Assembly (NCBI RefSeq): GCF_002078015.1
Contig: NZ_LWBP01000190.1
Location: 41,125 to 105,124, forward strand
Length of the DNA stretch: 64,000 bases
Direction: 5' to 3'
Source of the DNA: Niastella populi
GTDB lineage: Bacteria; Bacteroidota; Bacteroidia; Chitinophagales; Chitinophagaceae
The notes under the pieces are model-generated. The model saw only the letters and a list, made by a program, of their open reading frames with translations, did no database searches and was not told where the DNA came from. Position 1 is the first letter of the stretch. Each line of letters begins with the position of its first letter. Below are positions 26,664 to 35,313 of this stretch, in pieces. The translations under genes were made by a program, and so were the position numbers.

Positions 26664-26951
26664 ATGGAGGGATTACAGGAACAACTTAAACGGGTCACTG
26701 AAAAATTGCAGCAGGTGGTACAACGGTATCAGTTGCTGCAAAAAGAGCATGAGCAGTTAAGCAGGGAAGTGATCGCGTTGCGCGACAAAGAAAAAGCCCG
26801 GGTAATACGCATCGATGAGCTGGAAATGAAAATGACGGCACTGCAAACCGTTACCGGTCAGCTGAACGATACGGAAAAGAAGGATGTAGAAAAAAGGATC
26901 AACCGTTACATCCGGGAAATTGACCGGTGCATTGCTTTATTGAGCGAATAA
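26664..26951 (+). CDS. small coiled-coil protein upstream of zapA
   Basis: 95 residues, almost entirely a predicted coiled coil (EQLKRVTEKLQQVVQRYQLL and onward), with no signal peptide or membrane segment. Small coiled-coil proteins between pheT and zapA are usual in Bacteroidetes; by position and shape it may be a ZapB-like partner in Z-ring organisation, but this is inference. It follows pheT after 48 bases and probably shares its transcript. Confidence 0.8.
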   Translation: MEGLQEQLKRVTEKLQQVVQRYQLLQKEHEQLSREVIALRDKEKARVIRIDELEMKMTALQTVTGQLNDTEKKDVEKRINRYIREIDRCIALLSE

Positions 26952-26956
26952 TTCGT

Positions 26957-27211
26957 TCAAACCCGTTTTATCAGTCGCATTTTCATTTCATCTTCGCCCT
27001 GAGAAAGTTCAAGGGTATAAATGCCATAGGGCAGGTCGTTCAAACCTTTCCAGGTAACCGTTTTATCGCCTTGTGGTATGTTTGTTTCGAGCCGGCTGCA
27101 TTCGTAGCCCAGCTCATCGCGAAGAATGGCTTTAAGACTGGATTGAAAGGGAGCGATCAACTCCAGTGTCAGCGCGTCGATGAAGACGTTCGACCTAAGT
27201 TTAGCGAACAT
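26957..27211 (-). CDS. short cytoplasmic protein resembling a T9SS sorting-domain fold
   Basis: 84 residues from the ATG at 27211 (MFAKLRSNVFIDALTLELIA). The pattern LKAILRDELGYE, then TWKGLNDLPYGIYTLELSQG and a final basic MRLIKRV follows that of type A T9SS C-terminal domains (hydrophobic-x-D-x-x-G, then L-x-x-G-x-Y). Yet there is no signal peptide and no cargo domain. It is antisense to the pheT-zapA run, fitting in the gap between the coiled-coil gene and zapA with 5 bases to the former. It could be a free-standing beta-sandwich with a cytoplasmic role, or a relic of a secreted protein. Confidence 0.6.
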   Translation of the reverse strand: MFAKLRSNVFIDALTLELIAPFQSSLKAILRDELGYECSRLETNIPQGDKTVTWKGLNDLPYGIYTLELSQGEDEMKMRLIKRV

Positions 27212-27355
27212 GGTAATCGTTTGGTTTTGGTGAGTAATCATAGAATACGAAATCATTGAATTTAAACCATCCAAAACGATCCTTTTGTAGCCCGGAAGTG
27301 TTCCTGTGCAAAGTGTGTTGATAAAAATAGAATAAGCTTTTCAAAATTGCAAGCG

Positions 27356-27646
27356 ATGGAAGAATTAATTCCCATAAATGTTTTAATAGGCGACAGAACC
27401 TACCGCATTCGTATTGCCCCTTCCGATGAGGAAGTTGTACGAAAAACGCTTAAGCTGATCAACGATAAGATCATCGAGTTCAAAACCACCTTTGCGGGTA
27501 AAGACATGCAGGACTATATAGCCATGGTGATCCTTTGGTACGCCACCCAGCAAAAAGCCGCAGACAGCCAGCCGCTGGTCGATAATCAAACCGGCGAGCA
27601 GTTGCAGGCTATTGAAAAGCTTTTGGATAGAATGTTAGCCGAATAA
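27356..27646 (+). CDS. zapA: cell division protein ZapA
   Basis: A 96-residue ZapA homologue that binds FtsZ and promotes bundling of the Z-ring. It has the family N-terminal pattern IPINVLIGDRTYRIRIAPSD, the helix EEVVRKTLKLINDKIIEFK, and a C-terminal coiled coil (YIAMVILWYATQQKAAD). The ATG at 27356 is preferred to an upstream TTG. It belongs to the pheT-zapA-rny group; rny starts 368 bases downstream with its own leader. Confidence 0.85.
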   Translation: MEELIPINVLIGDRTYRIRIAPSDEEVVRKTLKLINDKIIEFKTTFAGKDMQDYIAMVILWYATQQKAADSQPLVDNQTGEQLQAIEKLLDRMLAE

Positions 27647-28014
27647 CTGATAGCCCGTTGCCGGGCACCCCTAAACGAAATCACCGGCTTTATTCAGCAG
27701 TCCCTTAAATTGAAAAACCGGTAACCGGCGTTGGGTAACCGGTAACAGTTTTCCCCTGAAACCTGTATCTTGTAACCTTTAACCAAACTTATTACCCAAA
27801 ACAATAACCCAGCACTAAAAACATCCATGAACCCGTATCCAGCACACACAGTCACAATAACCAAATTCCCCATCTACAAATAACTGACTTCAAAATGCTT
27901 GCAGTGCCGCTGCCTCTTTTTTTGTATTTTCGCACATTCACATCTCGCTATGGTGAAATTGCGAAACATAGAGAGGGAGAGACAATGTAGAATTCTTTAA
28001 ACATGTAAAACACA
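27647..28014. other. 368-base gap between zapA and rny
   Basis: Contains a heptamer array (27718-27782) and an AT-rich leader of rny. A TATTTTCG at about 27924 is a one-mismatch -7 box. Around 27953-27975 the words CTATG and CATAG could close a small leader hairpin. No gene is seen. Confidence 0.5.
27718..27782. repeat. degenerate heptamer array, units CCGGTAA and CCTGTAA-like
   Basis: Four units at exact 7-base spacing (CCGGTAA, CCGGCGT, TGGGTAA, CCGGTAA; 27718-27745) are followed after a 2-base slip by four more of the form CYTGTAA/CCTTTAA (27755-27782). Weaker than the pyrD and pheT arrays. Confidence 0.5.
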
Positions 28015-29580
28015 ATGGATCAGAGTATGTTAACCGCTATAATAGGATTAGTGGCGCTACTGGCAGGTATAGTAGCGGGCAAATTCATCTTTGCCAAAAA
28101 CACTAAGCAAAAAATTGAGGAGGCCGAAGCCCAGGCCCGCAAACTCGTTGCCGACGCACAAACGAATGCTGAAACCATCAAACAACAAAAACAGCTCGAA
28201 GCAAAAGAAAAATTCCTGGCCCTGAGAGCAGAGCACGACAAGGAAGTACTTGAGCGTAACCGGAAACTGAGCGAAACCGAAAACCGCGCCCGTCAGAAAG
28301 AACAGAGCATCAACGCCAAAGCCGACCAGCTCGACAAACAGATCAAGGAAAACGAAGCGATAAAAGATAACCTGAACCGGCAGATAGAAGTTGTGAACCT
28401 GAAGCGCACCGAGTTGGAAAAGCACCAGGAAGAACACATCCGCCGCCTCGAAAAGATTGCTGGTTTAACCGCAGATGAAGCTAAGAAACAACTGGTTGAG
28501 AGTTTAAAACAGGAAGCCCACACCCAGGCACTGGCCCTGCAGCAGGAGATCGTAGACGATGCCCGCCAGAAAGCCAACAAGGAAGCCCGCAAGATCATTA
28601 TTCAAACCATACAGCGTACCGCTGCAGAGCAGGCCATCGAGAACTCCATCACCGTATTCAACCTCGAAAGTGACGAAATAAAAGGCCAGATCATCGGCCG
28701 CGAAGGCCGCAACATCAGGGCCATCGAGGCCGCTACCGGTGTTGACCTTATTGTTGACGATACGCCGGAAGCCATCATCCTTTCGTCTTTCGACCCCCTG
28801 CGCCGTGAAATTGCCCGTTTGAGCTTACAGCGCCTGGTGGCCGACGGCCGTATTCACCCCGCCCGTATTGAGGAAGTGGTAGAAAAAACCCGCCGCCAGA
28901 TCGAAGAGCAGGTAATTGAGATCGGCGAACGTACTGTAATTGAATTAGGTATCCACGGTTTACATAAAGAGCTGGTTCGTATCGTAGGTAAAATGCGTTT
29001 CCGCTCTTCTTATGGTCAGAACCTGTTGATGCACAGCCGCGAAGTGGCCAACCTCTGCGGTATTATGGCTGCCGAGCTGGGCCTGAACCCCAAACTGGCC
29101 AAACGCGCCGGCCTGCTGCACGATATTGGTAAAGTGCCCGATGAAGAATCTGAATTGAGCCACGCCCTGCTGGGAGCCAAGCTGGCCGAAAAATATGGTG
29201 AGAACCCCGCTGTAGTGAACGCTATCGGCGCCCACCACGATGAAATGGAAATGCAATATGTGATCTCTCCTATCGTTCAGGCCTGTGACGCCATCAGCGG
29301 CGCACGCCCGGGAGCACGCCGGGAGATCATGCAACAATACTTACAGCGTATCAAGGAGCTGGAAAACCTGGCCATGTCGTACCAGGGTGTTGAAAAAGCC
29401 TACGCCATCCAGGCGGGTCGTGAACTGCGGGTTATAGTAGAGGCTGAAAAAGTGACCGATAACGACTCTGACAAGCTTTCGTTCGATATTGCCCAGAAGA
29501 TCCAGACCGAAATGACCTATCCCGGACAAATTAAAGTTACCGTGATCAGGGAAAGACGGGCGGTGAACGTGGCCAAATAA
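28015..29580 (+). CDS. rny: ribonuclease Y
   Basis: A membrane-anchored endoribonuclease that starts mRNA decay. 521 residues. N-terminal membrane helix ([20 protein letters not shown]), long coiled coil (about residues 30-200), KH domain with the GxxG-type loop in [15 protein letters not shown], then the HD domain with [27 protein letters not shown] and [10 protein letters not shown] supplying metal ligands and catalysis. Length and order match the family. It is the last gene of the pheT/zapA group. Confidence 0.96.
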   Translation: MDQSMLTAIIGLVALLAGIVAGKFIFAKNTKQKIEEAEAQARKLVADAQTNAETIKQQKQLEAKEKFLALRAEHDKEVLERNRKLSETENRARQKEQSINAKADQLDKQIKENEAIKDNLNRQIEVVNLKRTELEKHQEEHIRRLEKIAGLTADEAKKQLVESLKQEAHTQALALQQEIVDDARQKANKEARKIIIQTIQRTAAEQAIENSITVFNLESDEIKGQIIGREGRNIRAIEAATGVDLIVDDTPEAIILSSFDPLRREIARLSLQRLVADGRIHPARIEEVVEKTRRQIEEQVIEIGERTVIELGIHGLHKELVRIVGKMRFRSSYGQNLLMHSREVANLCGIMAAELGLNPKLAKRAGLLHDIGKVPDEESELSHALLGAKLAEKYGENPAVVNAIGAHHDEMEMQYVISPIVQACDAISGARPGARREIMQQYLQRIKELENLAMSYQGVEKAYAIQAGRELRVIVEAEKVTDNDSDKLSFDIAQKIQTEMTYPGQIKVTVIRERRAVNVAK

Positions 29581-29643
29581 TAAAAAAATGTAGTAAAACC
29601 GGGCGGTTTGGGAAAATAATAATTATTAATTCGAAATAATGGT

Positions 29644-29651
29644 TACCTTTG
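29644..29651 (+). promoter_or_regulatory. rplS -7 box
   Basis: TACCTTTG is an exact TAnnTTTG match ending 22 bases before the rplS ATG. No -33 TTTG is found at normal spacing; the upstream region is AT-rich. Confidence 0.55.
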
Positions 29652-29673
29652 CCTCCCCCAAAATTTGAATGTC

Positions 29674-30048
29674 ATGAATGCAGCAGTTCAATTTGTACAT
29701 GAGCAGTTGACAGGAAAAAAAGAGTTCCCGAAATTTAAAGCGGGTGACAATATAACTGTGAACTATAAAATTATCGAAGGTGGTAAAGAGCGTATCCAGA
29801 GCTTTCGCGGCGATGTGATCAAACGCCAGGGTCAGGGTGGTACAGCTACCTTTACCGTACGTAAAATCTCCGATAGTGTAGGTGTTGAAAGAACATTCCC
29901 TGTTTATTCGCCCAATATCGATTCTATTGAGTTGAATAAAACCGGTCGTGTTCGTCGTGCAAAACTTTTCTACCTGCGCCAACGCAGTGGCAAAAGCGCT
30001 CGTATTAAAGAAAAACGCGTTAACACAACATCTGCAGTGGCTCAATAA
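29674..30048 (+). CDS. rplS: 50S ribosomal protein L19
   Basis: Ribosomal protein L19 at the interface of the large and small subunits. 124 residues from the ATG at 29674. Family phrases: [76 protein letters not shown]. An in-frame TTG three codons earlier is not needed. A strong terminator follows 24 bases after the stop, so the gene forms its own unit with the -7 box above. Confidence 0.97.
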   Translation: MNAAVQFVHEQLTGKKEFPKFKAGDNITVNYKIIEGGKERIQSFRGDVIKRQGQGGTATFTVRKISDSVGVERTFPVYSPNIDSIELNKTGRVRRAKLFYLRQRSGKSARIKEKRVNTTSAVAQ

Positions 30049-30072
30049 CCACCTGTACATACAACTTATCTG

Positions 30073-30105
30073 AGGGGCTGGCCAAAAGGCTGGCCCTTCG
30101 TTTTT
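30073..30105 (+). terminator. rplS intrinsic terminator
   Basis: An 11-base stem (30073-30083 with 30088-30098) including three G-U pairs, loop AAAA, followed by CG and five T. Confidence 0.82.
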
Positions 30106-30111
30106 CCCGTG

Positions 30112-30250
30112 AATCGGCAATCGTGAATGGCCTCGCGAATGTTCAGATTTGTTTATGACCTTGCGCCGCCAAAAATTCAAGCCCTTTGCCGCTTGCCGAC
30201 ATTGGCCGCGCAGAGGTTTGCCGTTTCATGCTTGCCGATTGCCGATTTTT
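30112..30250. repeat. heptamer array YTTGCCG with inverted counterpart, upstream of tatA
   Basis: From 30185 to 30250 units such as TTTGCCG, CTTGCCG and ATTGCCG recur mainly at 7-base spacing with some degenerate units between. The 12-base word CGATTGCCGATT at 30236-30247 has its exact reverse complement at 30112-30123, just after the rplS terminator, so the ends of the region can pair. Lies 120 bases before tatA. Confidence 0.7.
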
Positions 30251-30369
30251 GTTAAGCGTCGGTAAAAACGCTTTTTTTACCGTTAGGTTCGTGTAATTTG
30301 CGCCAGAATTATGCGTTTTACTCTGTAAAAGAGCGTAATTTTGTTTTTCTAACAAATAAAAAGTTTATC

Positions 30370-30612
30370 ATGTTACTTAGTCTTAATAACCTGTTGTTCA
30401 TCTCAATGCCTGGTGGTAGTGAGTGGTTGCTGATCGTGCTGGCAGTGTTGGTGCTGTTTGGTGGACGTAAAATCCCGGAATTTATGCGCGGAATCGGCCG
30501 TGGTATCAGGGAATTTAATGATGCCAAGAACAACGTTAAGAAGGAAATTGAAGACGGTATTAATGAGAAGGAAACTAATAACAAACAGGCTTCTTCTACC
30601 ACTACCCGCTAA
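30370..30612 (+). CDS. tatA: twin-arginine translocase subunit TatA/TatE
   Basis: The pore-forming subunit of the Tat system, which exports folded proteins across the inner membrane. 80 residues from the ATG at 30370. A short periplasmic N-terminus (MPGGSEW) leads into one membrane helix (LLIVLAVLVLFGGRKIPEF) with the FGGRKIPE hinge, then the amphipathic helix (MRGIGRGIREFNDAKNNVKK) and a charged tail. tatC is not in the window. The DUF1501 protein has a Tat-like signal and may use it. gatA follows after 60 bases. Confidence 0.93.
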   Translation: MLLSLNNLLFISMPGGSEWLLIVLAVLVLFGGRKIPEFMRGIGRGIREFNDAKNNVKKEIEDGINEKETNNKQASSTTTR

Positions 30613-30672
30613 TTCATAAGAACATACTATCTTTTCTGCAACCGATTTGTCTGTCAAACCCGGTAACAACCT

Positions 30673-32118
30673 TTGTTTAAGTATCACTCTATAACGCAAT
30701 ACCACCAGGACCTGCTTTCCGGCACAACTTCATGTGTTGAAGCGGTGCAATATTACCTGCAGCAGATAGATGCCCGCAGGCACCTGAATGCGTATGTGCA
30801 TACTTATGCAGAAGAAGCGTTGAAACGGGCCGCTGAGCTCGATGCCAGCCGCAAGGCAGGAAAACCAACCGGCAAACTCCATGGTGTTGTAATAGCACTG
30901 AAAGACGTTATTGCCTATAAAGACCACCCGCTTACGGCCGCATCAAAGATCCTCGAAGGTTTCAACCCCGTTTTCAATGCTACCGCTGTTGAAAGATTAC
31001 TGGCTGAAGAAGCCATAATAATAGGACATACCAACTGCGACGAGTTTGCCATGGGTTCAACCAATGAAAACTCATCGTATGGCAAAGTGCTGAACGCGAT
31101 CGACGAAAGCCGGGTACCCGGTGGTTCTTCGGGCGGTTCGGCAGTAGCCGTTCAGGCCGGGCTGTGCATGGTAAGCCTCGGCAGCGACACCGGCGGCTCC
31201 GTTCGCCAGCCGGCCGATTTTTGTGGCGTGGTTGGACTAAAACCTACCTACGGCCGCATCAGCCGCCATGGTCTTATTGCCTATGCCTCCTCGTTCGACC
31301 AGATCGGCATATTCGCCAATAACGTTCCCGATACGGCCCTGGTACTGGAAATAATTGCCGGCCCCGATGACTTCGACAGCACGGGCGCACAGCAACAGGT
31401 TGACGCTTACAGCGACCTTACTCCCCTGCCTGCCAAACCGCTCAGGATCGCTTATTTCAAAGAAGCCCTGGAAAGCCCGGCGCTCGATAAAGAGATCAGG
31501 GATTCCATTCTCGCATTCAGCCAAAAGCTGAAGGCCGATGGCCATACCGTAGAGCCGGTCGATTTTGAATACCTCGATTTCATTGTTCCCGCATACTATA
31601 TTCTAACCACGGCGGAAGCCTCCAGTAACCTCTCGCGGTACGACGGGGTGAAATATGGACACCGCAACACGGCTAAAAACAATTCTTTAACAGATTTTTA
31701 TTGTGCCACCCGGTCAGAAGGATTCGGCTGGGAGGTGAAAAGACGTATTATGCTGGGCACCTTCGTTTTAAGCGCGGGATACTACGATGCGTATTTTACC
31801 AAGGCACAACAGGTTCGTAAGTTGCTGGTTGATAAGATCAACCTGATCTTCAGCCAGTTCGATGCCATCCTTCTTCCCACGGCCCCTTCTACCGCCTTCA
31901 AGATCGGCGAAAAGACCGAGGACCCCATCTCCATGTATTTAGCTGACATTTTTACAGTTTTTTCCAACCTTACAGGTATCCCCACCATCTCCATCCCGCT
32001 GTTTTGGCACAGTAATGGCATGCCTTACGGGGTGCAGATTATGACAAACCAATTTTCCGAGTTATATTTGCTCCGGCTATCCCAACAGTGGATGCTACAG
32101 TTCAGAACCGCCGGCTAA
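30673..32118 (+). CDS. gatA: Asp-tRNA(Asn)/Glu-tRNA(Gln) amidotransferase subunit A
   Basis: The glutaminase subunit of GatCAB, which converts Glu-tRNA(Gln) (and Asp-tRNA(Asn)) to the amidated forms. 481 residues. The amidase-signature triad is visible: Lys77 (IALKDVI), cis-Ser152 (VPGGSSGGSAVAV) and Ser176 (SDTGGSVRQPADF); the spacing equals that of characterised GatA. The start is TTG at 30673, with no in-frame ATG before the fold begins. It lies 60 bases after tatA and is likely cotranscribed. Confidence 0.94.
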   Translation: MFKYHSITQYHQDLLSGTTSCVEAVQYYLQQIDARRHLNAYVHTYAEEALKRAAELDASRKAGKPTGKLHGVVIALKDVIAYKDHPLTAASKILEGFNPVFNATAVERLLAEEAIIIGHTNCDEFAMGSTNENSSYGKVLNAIDESRVPGGSSGGSAVAVQAGLCMVSLGSDTGGSVRQPADFCGVVGLKPTYGRISRHGLIAYASSFDQIGIFANNVPDTALVLEIIAGPDDFDSTGAQQQVDAYSDLTPLPAKPLRIAYFKEALESPALDKEIRDSILAFSQKLKADGHTVEPVDFEYLDFIVPAYYILTTAEASSNLSRYDGVKYGHRNTAKNNSLTDFYCATRSEGFGWEVKRRIMLGTFVLSAGYYDAYFTKAQQVRKLLVDKINLIFSQFDAILLPTAPSTAFKIGEKTEDPISMYLADIFTVFSNLTGIPTISIPLFWHSNGMPYGVQIMTNQFSELYLLRLSQQWMLQFRTAG

Positions 32119-32263
32119 TGAAAAGCCTAAACCCTTCGACCCCCGGCCACTAATCTGGATCTGTTTCTCCAACAATCCTTAAGAAAACTTCATCCGTTTC
32201 ATCCTGTGTAAACATTCGCACAATCCATACCCCCGGGTCGATCATTATCTTATTTAATCAACG

Positions 32264-33358
32264 ATGATGAAACGAAAACTTTTTATTTCGGGTATCTTAG
32301 GCCTGGGTGTATTATGCATGGCATACAGTACTGACCACGGAATAGCAATTAATCCCACCCCTGGTGGTAAAAAGCTGAAAAAGATTGTTCTTTCACAACA
32401 ATTCGAATTCCCTGGAAAAGTAGCTAATGACTCCGCAGATCCCCAGGATGAAGATATAACACAGGCTTTTGAAGTCGGTTATAATGCCGCCAATGGCATT
32501 CGGTTAAATCCCCGCGCTATTCAATTTGTGCAGGATTATATGGAAAAAAATGGCGAAGACCTTCGTAAAATGAAGGGCTGGGCCCAACCATATTTCAATA
32601 TGATCGATGGCGTGTTGAAGAAATACGGCCTTCCTGAAGAATTGAAATACCTCGCAGTTATTGAATCTGAATTGAAATCTACCGCCACCTCATGGGCAGG
32701 CGCAGTAGGTCCCTGGCAGCTTATGCCGCAGACCGCCCGCGATCTTGGCCTCAGGGTGAACCGCAACATCGACGAACGCAAAAGCTATACAAAAAGCACG
32801 CATGCGGCCGCCAAATACCTGCGCGACCTGTACCGGGAGTTTAACGACTGGTTACTGGTTATTGCAGCCTATAATGGCGGACCAGCCAACGTATACAGCG
32901 CCATCAGGAAAAGCCAGGGCAGCCGTAATTTCTGGAAGATCCAGAACTACCTGCCGGCCGAAACCCGTATGCACGTAAAGAAATTCATTGGCACCCATTA
33001 TATTTTCGAGGGCCAGGGCAGTGTAACCACCCTTACAAAGGCCGAGGTTACCGAACAGCTGGGCGTTATCGCCACCTACCTCATCAATCGCCGGTTAACT
33101 ACCGATGAACTGAGCAATGCCAAAAGCATGGAGGTTTCGGGTAAATATTACTCCGGGGCCATTGTCAAGAATATTATGATGGACCCTGCCGAATTCAACC
33201 GGTACAACCCCGATTTTGACGCCATCATGGGCAGCAACAACAATGCGTATGAAATAAAATTACCGGCCGATAAAATGGAGCTGTTCATTGCCAATAAATA
33301 TATTATTCTCAACGAGAGTGTGCAGATGTTATTGAGTGGGGCTACGGTGGTTAAATAA
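32264..33358 (+). CDS. membrane-bound lytic murein transglycosylase (SLT domain, MltD-like)
   Basis: A peptidoglycan lytic transglycosylase that cleaves the glycan strand to form anhydromuropeptides in the periplasm. 364 residues with an N-terminal signal or anchor (MKRKLFISGILGLGVLCMAY). The SLT domain shows the catalytic Glu in LAVIESELKSTATS, then GAVGPWQLMPQTA and LLVIAAYNGGPANVYSAI, all hallmark. The C-terminal part (TKAEVTEQLGVIATYLINRR) resembles MltD without LysM repeats. Two ATGs are adjacent (32264, 32267). It converges on pabB through a double hairpin. Confidence 0.9.
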   Translation: MMKRKLFISGILGLGVLCMAYSTDHGIAINPTPGGKKLKKIVLSQQFEFPGKVANDSADPQDEDITQAFEVGYNAANGIRLNPRAIQFVQDYMEKNGEDLRKMKGWAQPYFNMIDGVLKKYGLPEELKYLAVIESELKSTATSWAGAVGPWQLMPQTARDLGLRVNRNIDERKSYTKSTHAAAKYLRDLYREFNDWLLVIAAYNGGPANVYSAIRKSQGSRNFWKIQNYLPAETRMHVKKFIGTHYIFEGQGSVTTLTKAEVTEQLGVIATYLINRRLTTDELSNAKSMEVSGKYYSGAIVKNIMMDPAEFNRYNPDFDAIMGSNNNAYEIKLPADKMELFIANKYIILNESVQMLLSGATVVK

Positions 33359-33362
33359 TTTT

Positions 33363-33421
33363 CAGGAGGGCGGCCTCCTGCATATAAGTGTGCCACACCT
33401 TGAAGGTGTGGCACACTTGTT
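33363..33421. terminator. bidirectional double-hairpin terminator
   Basis: Two hairpins sit between convergent genes: CAGGAGG/CCTCCTG (33363-33369, 33374-33380) and a nearly perfect 14-16-base palindrome (33386-33401 with 33403-33418) followed by GTTTT. The second serves both strands; the pabB stop is 4 bases beyond. Confidence 0.8.
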
Positions 33422-34747
33422 TTAAGCACTTAACACTTTCTTTATCGCCGCCGCCTTCAACAAACACTCTTCATATTCTTTTTCGGGATCGCTGTAAAAC
33501 GTAATGGCCGACCCGGCCTGGAAGGAAAGATATTTACCGGCCGCATTATACATAATGCTCCGGATCACCACATTGAAGTCAAAATCGCCCCCGGGTGTTA
33601 TGTACCCTACGGCGCCGGAGAAGATCCCACGCCGGGTTTGCTCGTACCGCTCTATCAGTTCCATCACCCTTTTTTTAGGCGCGCCGGTCATAGAGCCCAT
33701 AGGAAAAGTGGCCTTTATGGCCTCAATAAAATGAATATCGCTGCGCAGGCGCCCACTAACGGTACTGATCATCTGATGCACCTGCGGAAAACTATAAATA
33801 CCGTATAACTCTTCTACCTGAACAGAGGCGGCTGAACAGATCTTCGACAGGTCGTTGCGCACCAGGTCAACGATCATCACATTCTCCGACCGGTCTTTTG
33901 CGCTGTTGTACAGGTATTCTTTACTTTTTACATCTTCACCGGCATCGTTCAGGTTTCGCTGGGCGGTGCCTTTTATAGGTTGGGAAAAGATCCGTTCGCC
34001 TTCTTTCTTCAAATAGCGTTCGGGGCTGGCGCATAAGAGGTACTGCCCGCCGGTTTTATAATATGCAGCAAAAGGATTGGGCGATGTATCGCTCAGCGAA
34101 CAATATACCTGCAGCGGATCGATGGCTATGCCTTCCGCAAAAAACTCCTGGCAAAAATTTATCTCATAACAATCGCCGCGCAGGATATGCTGTTGCAACT
34201 GATGAATGATGCGAATGTATTCATCCCTGCTTATGCGGTTATTGATCCTGGTGGTCAACTGTTGCGGCGGTGCGGCCTGCGGTTCCATATTACATATTTC
34301 ATGAAATATGGTTTCATGACGGGCGTCAAATGCACCGATCAACAGTTCCTTTTCACTCAATTGCAGAATTACTTCGGGAATAAAAAAACACAGATCGGGA
34401 AAACCGATGCCATCGGGGTTGTTACTGGAAAGGCCGTCGGTCTCATTCTTAAGATCATAACTTAAATGACCGAACAGCCAGTCGCGGTGTTGTTCATACA
34501 ACGCCTGCAACTGATCAAATGCATTACCAGCTGCGGCTGAAAGGGTTTGAACTGCCCCTGCCGCTGCCATACATTCAAAACTATGATGCGGTAAATGATA
34601 TTGCTGGTTGTCGAGAAAACAACAAATGTTGAACTGGTTGGCCCAGCTCAACATTTGTAATTTGGTTCGCTGAAGATCAGCGACGGGAAATGATATGAAT
34701 TGTCTGCGCACTGTGGAAACAGGGTGAGCAGTAATAGAAGTAACCAC
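33422..34747 (-). CDS. pabB: aminodeoxychorismate synthase component I
   Basis: Makes 4-amino-4-deoxychorismate from chorismate and ammonia for folate. 441 residues, chorismate-binding fold. SQPIKGTAQRN carries the Lys of PabB enzymes (TrpE has PIAGT), which separates it from anthranilate synthase. Further motifs: ENVMIVDLVRNDLSKIC, FPMGSMTGAPKKRVMELI, RRGIFSGAVGYI, FNVVIRSIMYN and AGSAITFYSDPEKEYEE. The start is GTG at 34747, sharing one base with the TAG stop of the acidic upstream gene, so translation is probably coupled. No pabA is nearby. Confidence 0.91.
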   Translation of the reverse strand: MVTSITAHPVSTVRRQFISFPVADLQRTKLQMLSWANQFNICCFLDNQQYHLPHHSFECMAAAGAVQTLSAAAGNAFDQLQALYEQHRDWLFGHLSYDLKNETDGLSSNNPDGIGFPDLCFFIPEVILQLSEKELLIGAFDARHETIFHEICNMEPQAAPPQQLTTRINNRISRDEYIRIIHQLQQHILRGDCYEINFCQEFFAEGIAIDPLQVYCSLSDTSPNPFAAYYKTGGQYLLCASPERYLKKEGERIFSQPIKGTAQRNLNDAGEDVKSKEYLYNSAKDRSENVMIVDLVRNDLSKICSAASVQVEELYGIYSFPQVHQMISTVSGRLRSDIHFIEAIKATFPMGSMTGAPKKRVMELIERYEQTRRGIFSGAVGYITPGGDFDFNVVIRSIMYNAAGKYLSFQAGSAITFYSDPEKEYEECLLKAAAIKKVLSA

Positions 34748-35217
34748 TAAAAGTCCTCCTCATCATCGTCGAAGCCGCGGTCGTTGAAAAGGTCAAGGTC
34801 TTTGAATTCATCGTCAATGCCGAGATCATCGTCATCGTCGCCTTTTCCTTTTTTACCACCACCACCACCACCGGTTCCGCCGCTGCTGGCTTTCTTTCCT
34901 TTTGATTTGGGTAAATCGAATTCTTCAAAGTCAGGATCCCAGTCATCATCCTCTTCGGGCTTATCCCAATCATCCACTTCATCATCAAGATCCTCATCGT
35001 CGTCATCGTCATCACCCTCTTCATCAGATTTCTTAGAAGAAGCTTTACCGCTTTTCTTAGCGGCCTTCGGCGTTTCTAACTCTTCATCTTCCAAGTCTTC
35101 ATCATCCTCATCTTCTTCTTTCTTTGGTTTTGATGAGGCTTTCTTCGGAGTTTCCTTAGAAGACTTTGGTGCAGAGTCTCCGCCGGTCTTTTTTTCCTTG
35201 TCAGATTTTGCTGCCAT
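34747..35217 (-). CDS. highly acidic, low-complexity protein of unknown function
   Basis: A 156-residue soluble protein that looks intrinsically disordered. The N-terminal third is rich in Lys, Ser and Thr, then come long Asp/Glu blocks, a Gly tract and a final DDEFKDLDLFNDRGFDDDEE. Mixed charge blocks with aromatic residues near acidic clusters (DDWDPDFEEFDLP) suggest a binding role, for example with basic proteins or RNA polymerase, but this is only a guess. Its stop overlaps the GTG start of pabB by one base. The repeat-rich coding sequence (GAT/GAA-type codons) also makes spurious frames on the other strand. Confidence 0.75.
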   Translation of the reverse strand: MAAKSDKEKKTGGDSAPKSSKETPKKASSKPKKEEDEDDEDLEDEELETPKAAKKSGKASSKKSDEEGDDDDDDEDLDDEVDDWDKPEEDDDWDPDFEEFDLPKSKGKKASSGGTGGGGGGKKGKGDDDDDLGIDDEFKDLDLFNDRGFDDDEEDF

Positions 35218-35313
35218 TGTCTGGTAAGATTATGTGTGTAAAATTTCGGCGAAGTTTTTAATTCGCCAAATTTTTTAAAAACAATTTTTCAATCAATAAA
35301 TCCGAAGTGAAAA

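Noticed and set aside
34784..35227. A 147-codon Ser-rich plus-strand frame opposite the acidic protein
   Set aside because: It is the mirror of the GAT/GAA-rich codons of the acidic gene; Ser/Phe runs are the expected shadow.
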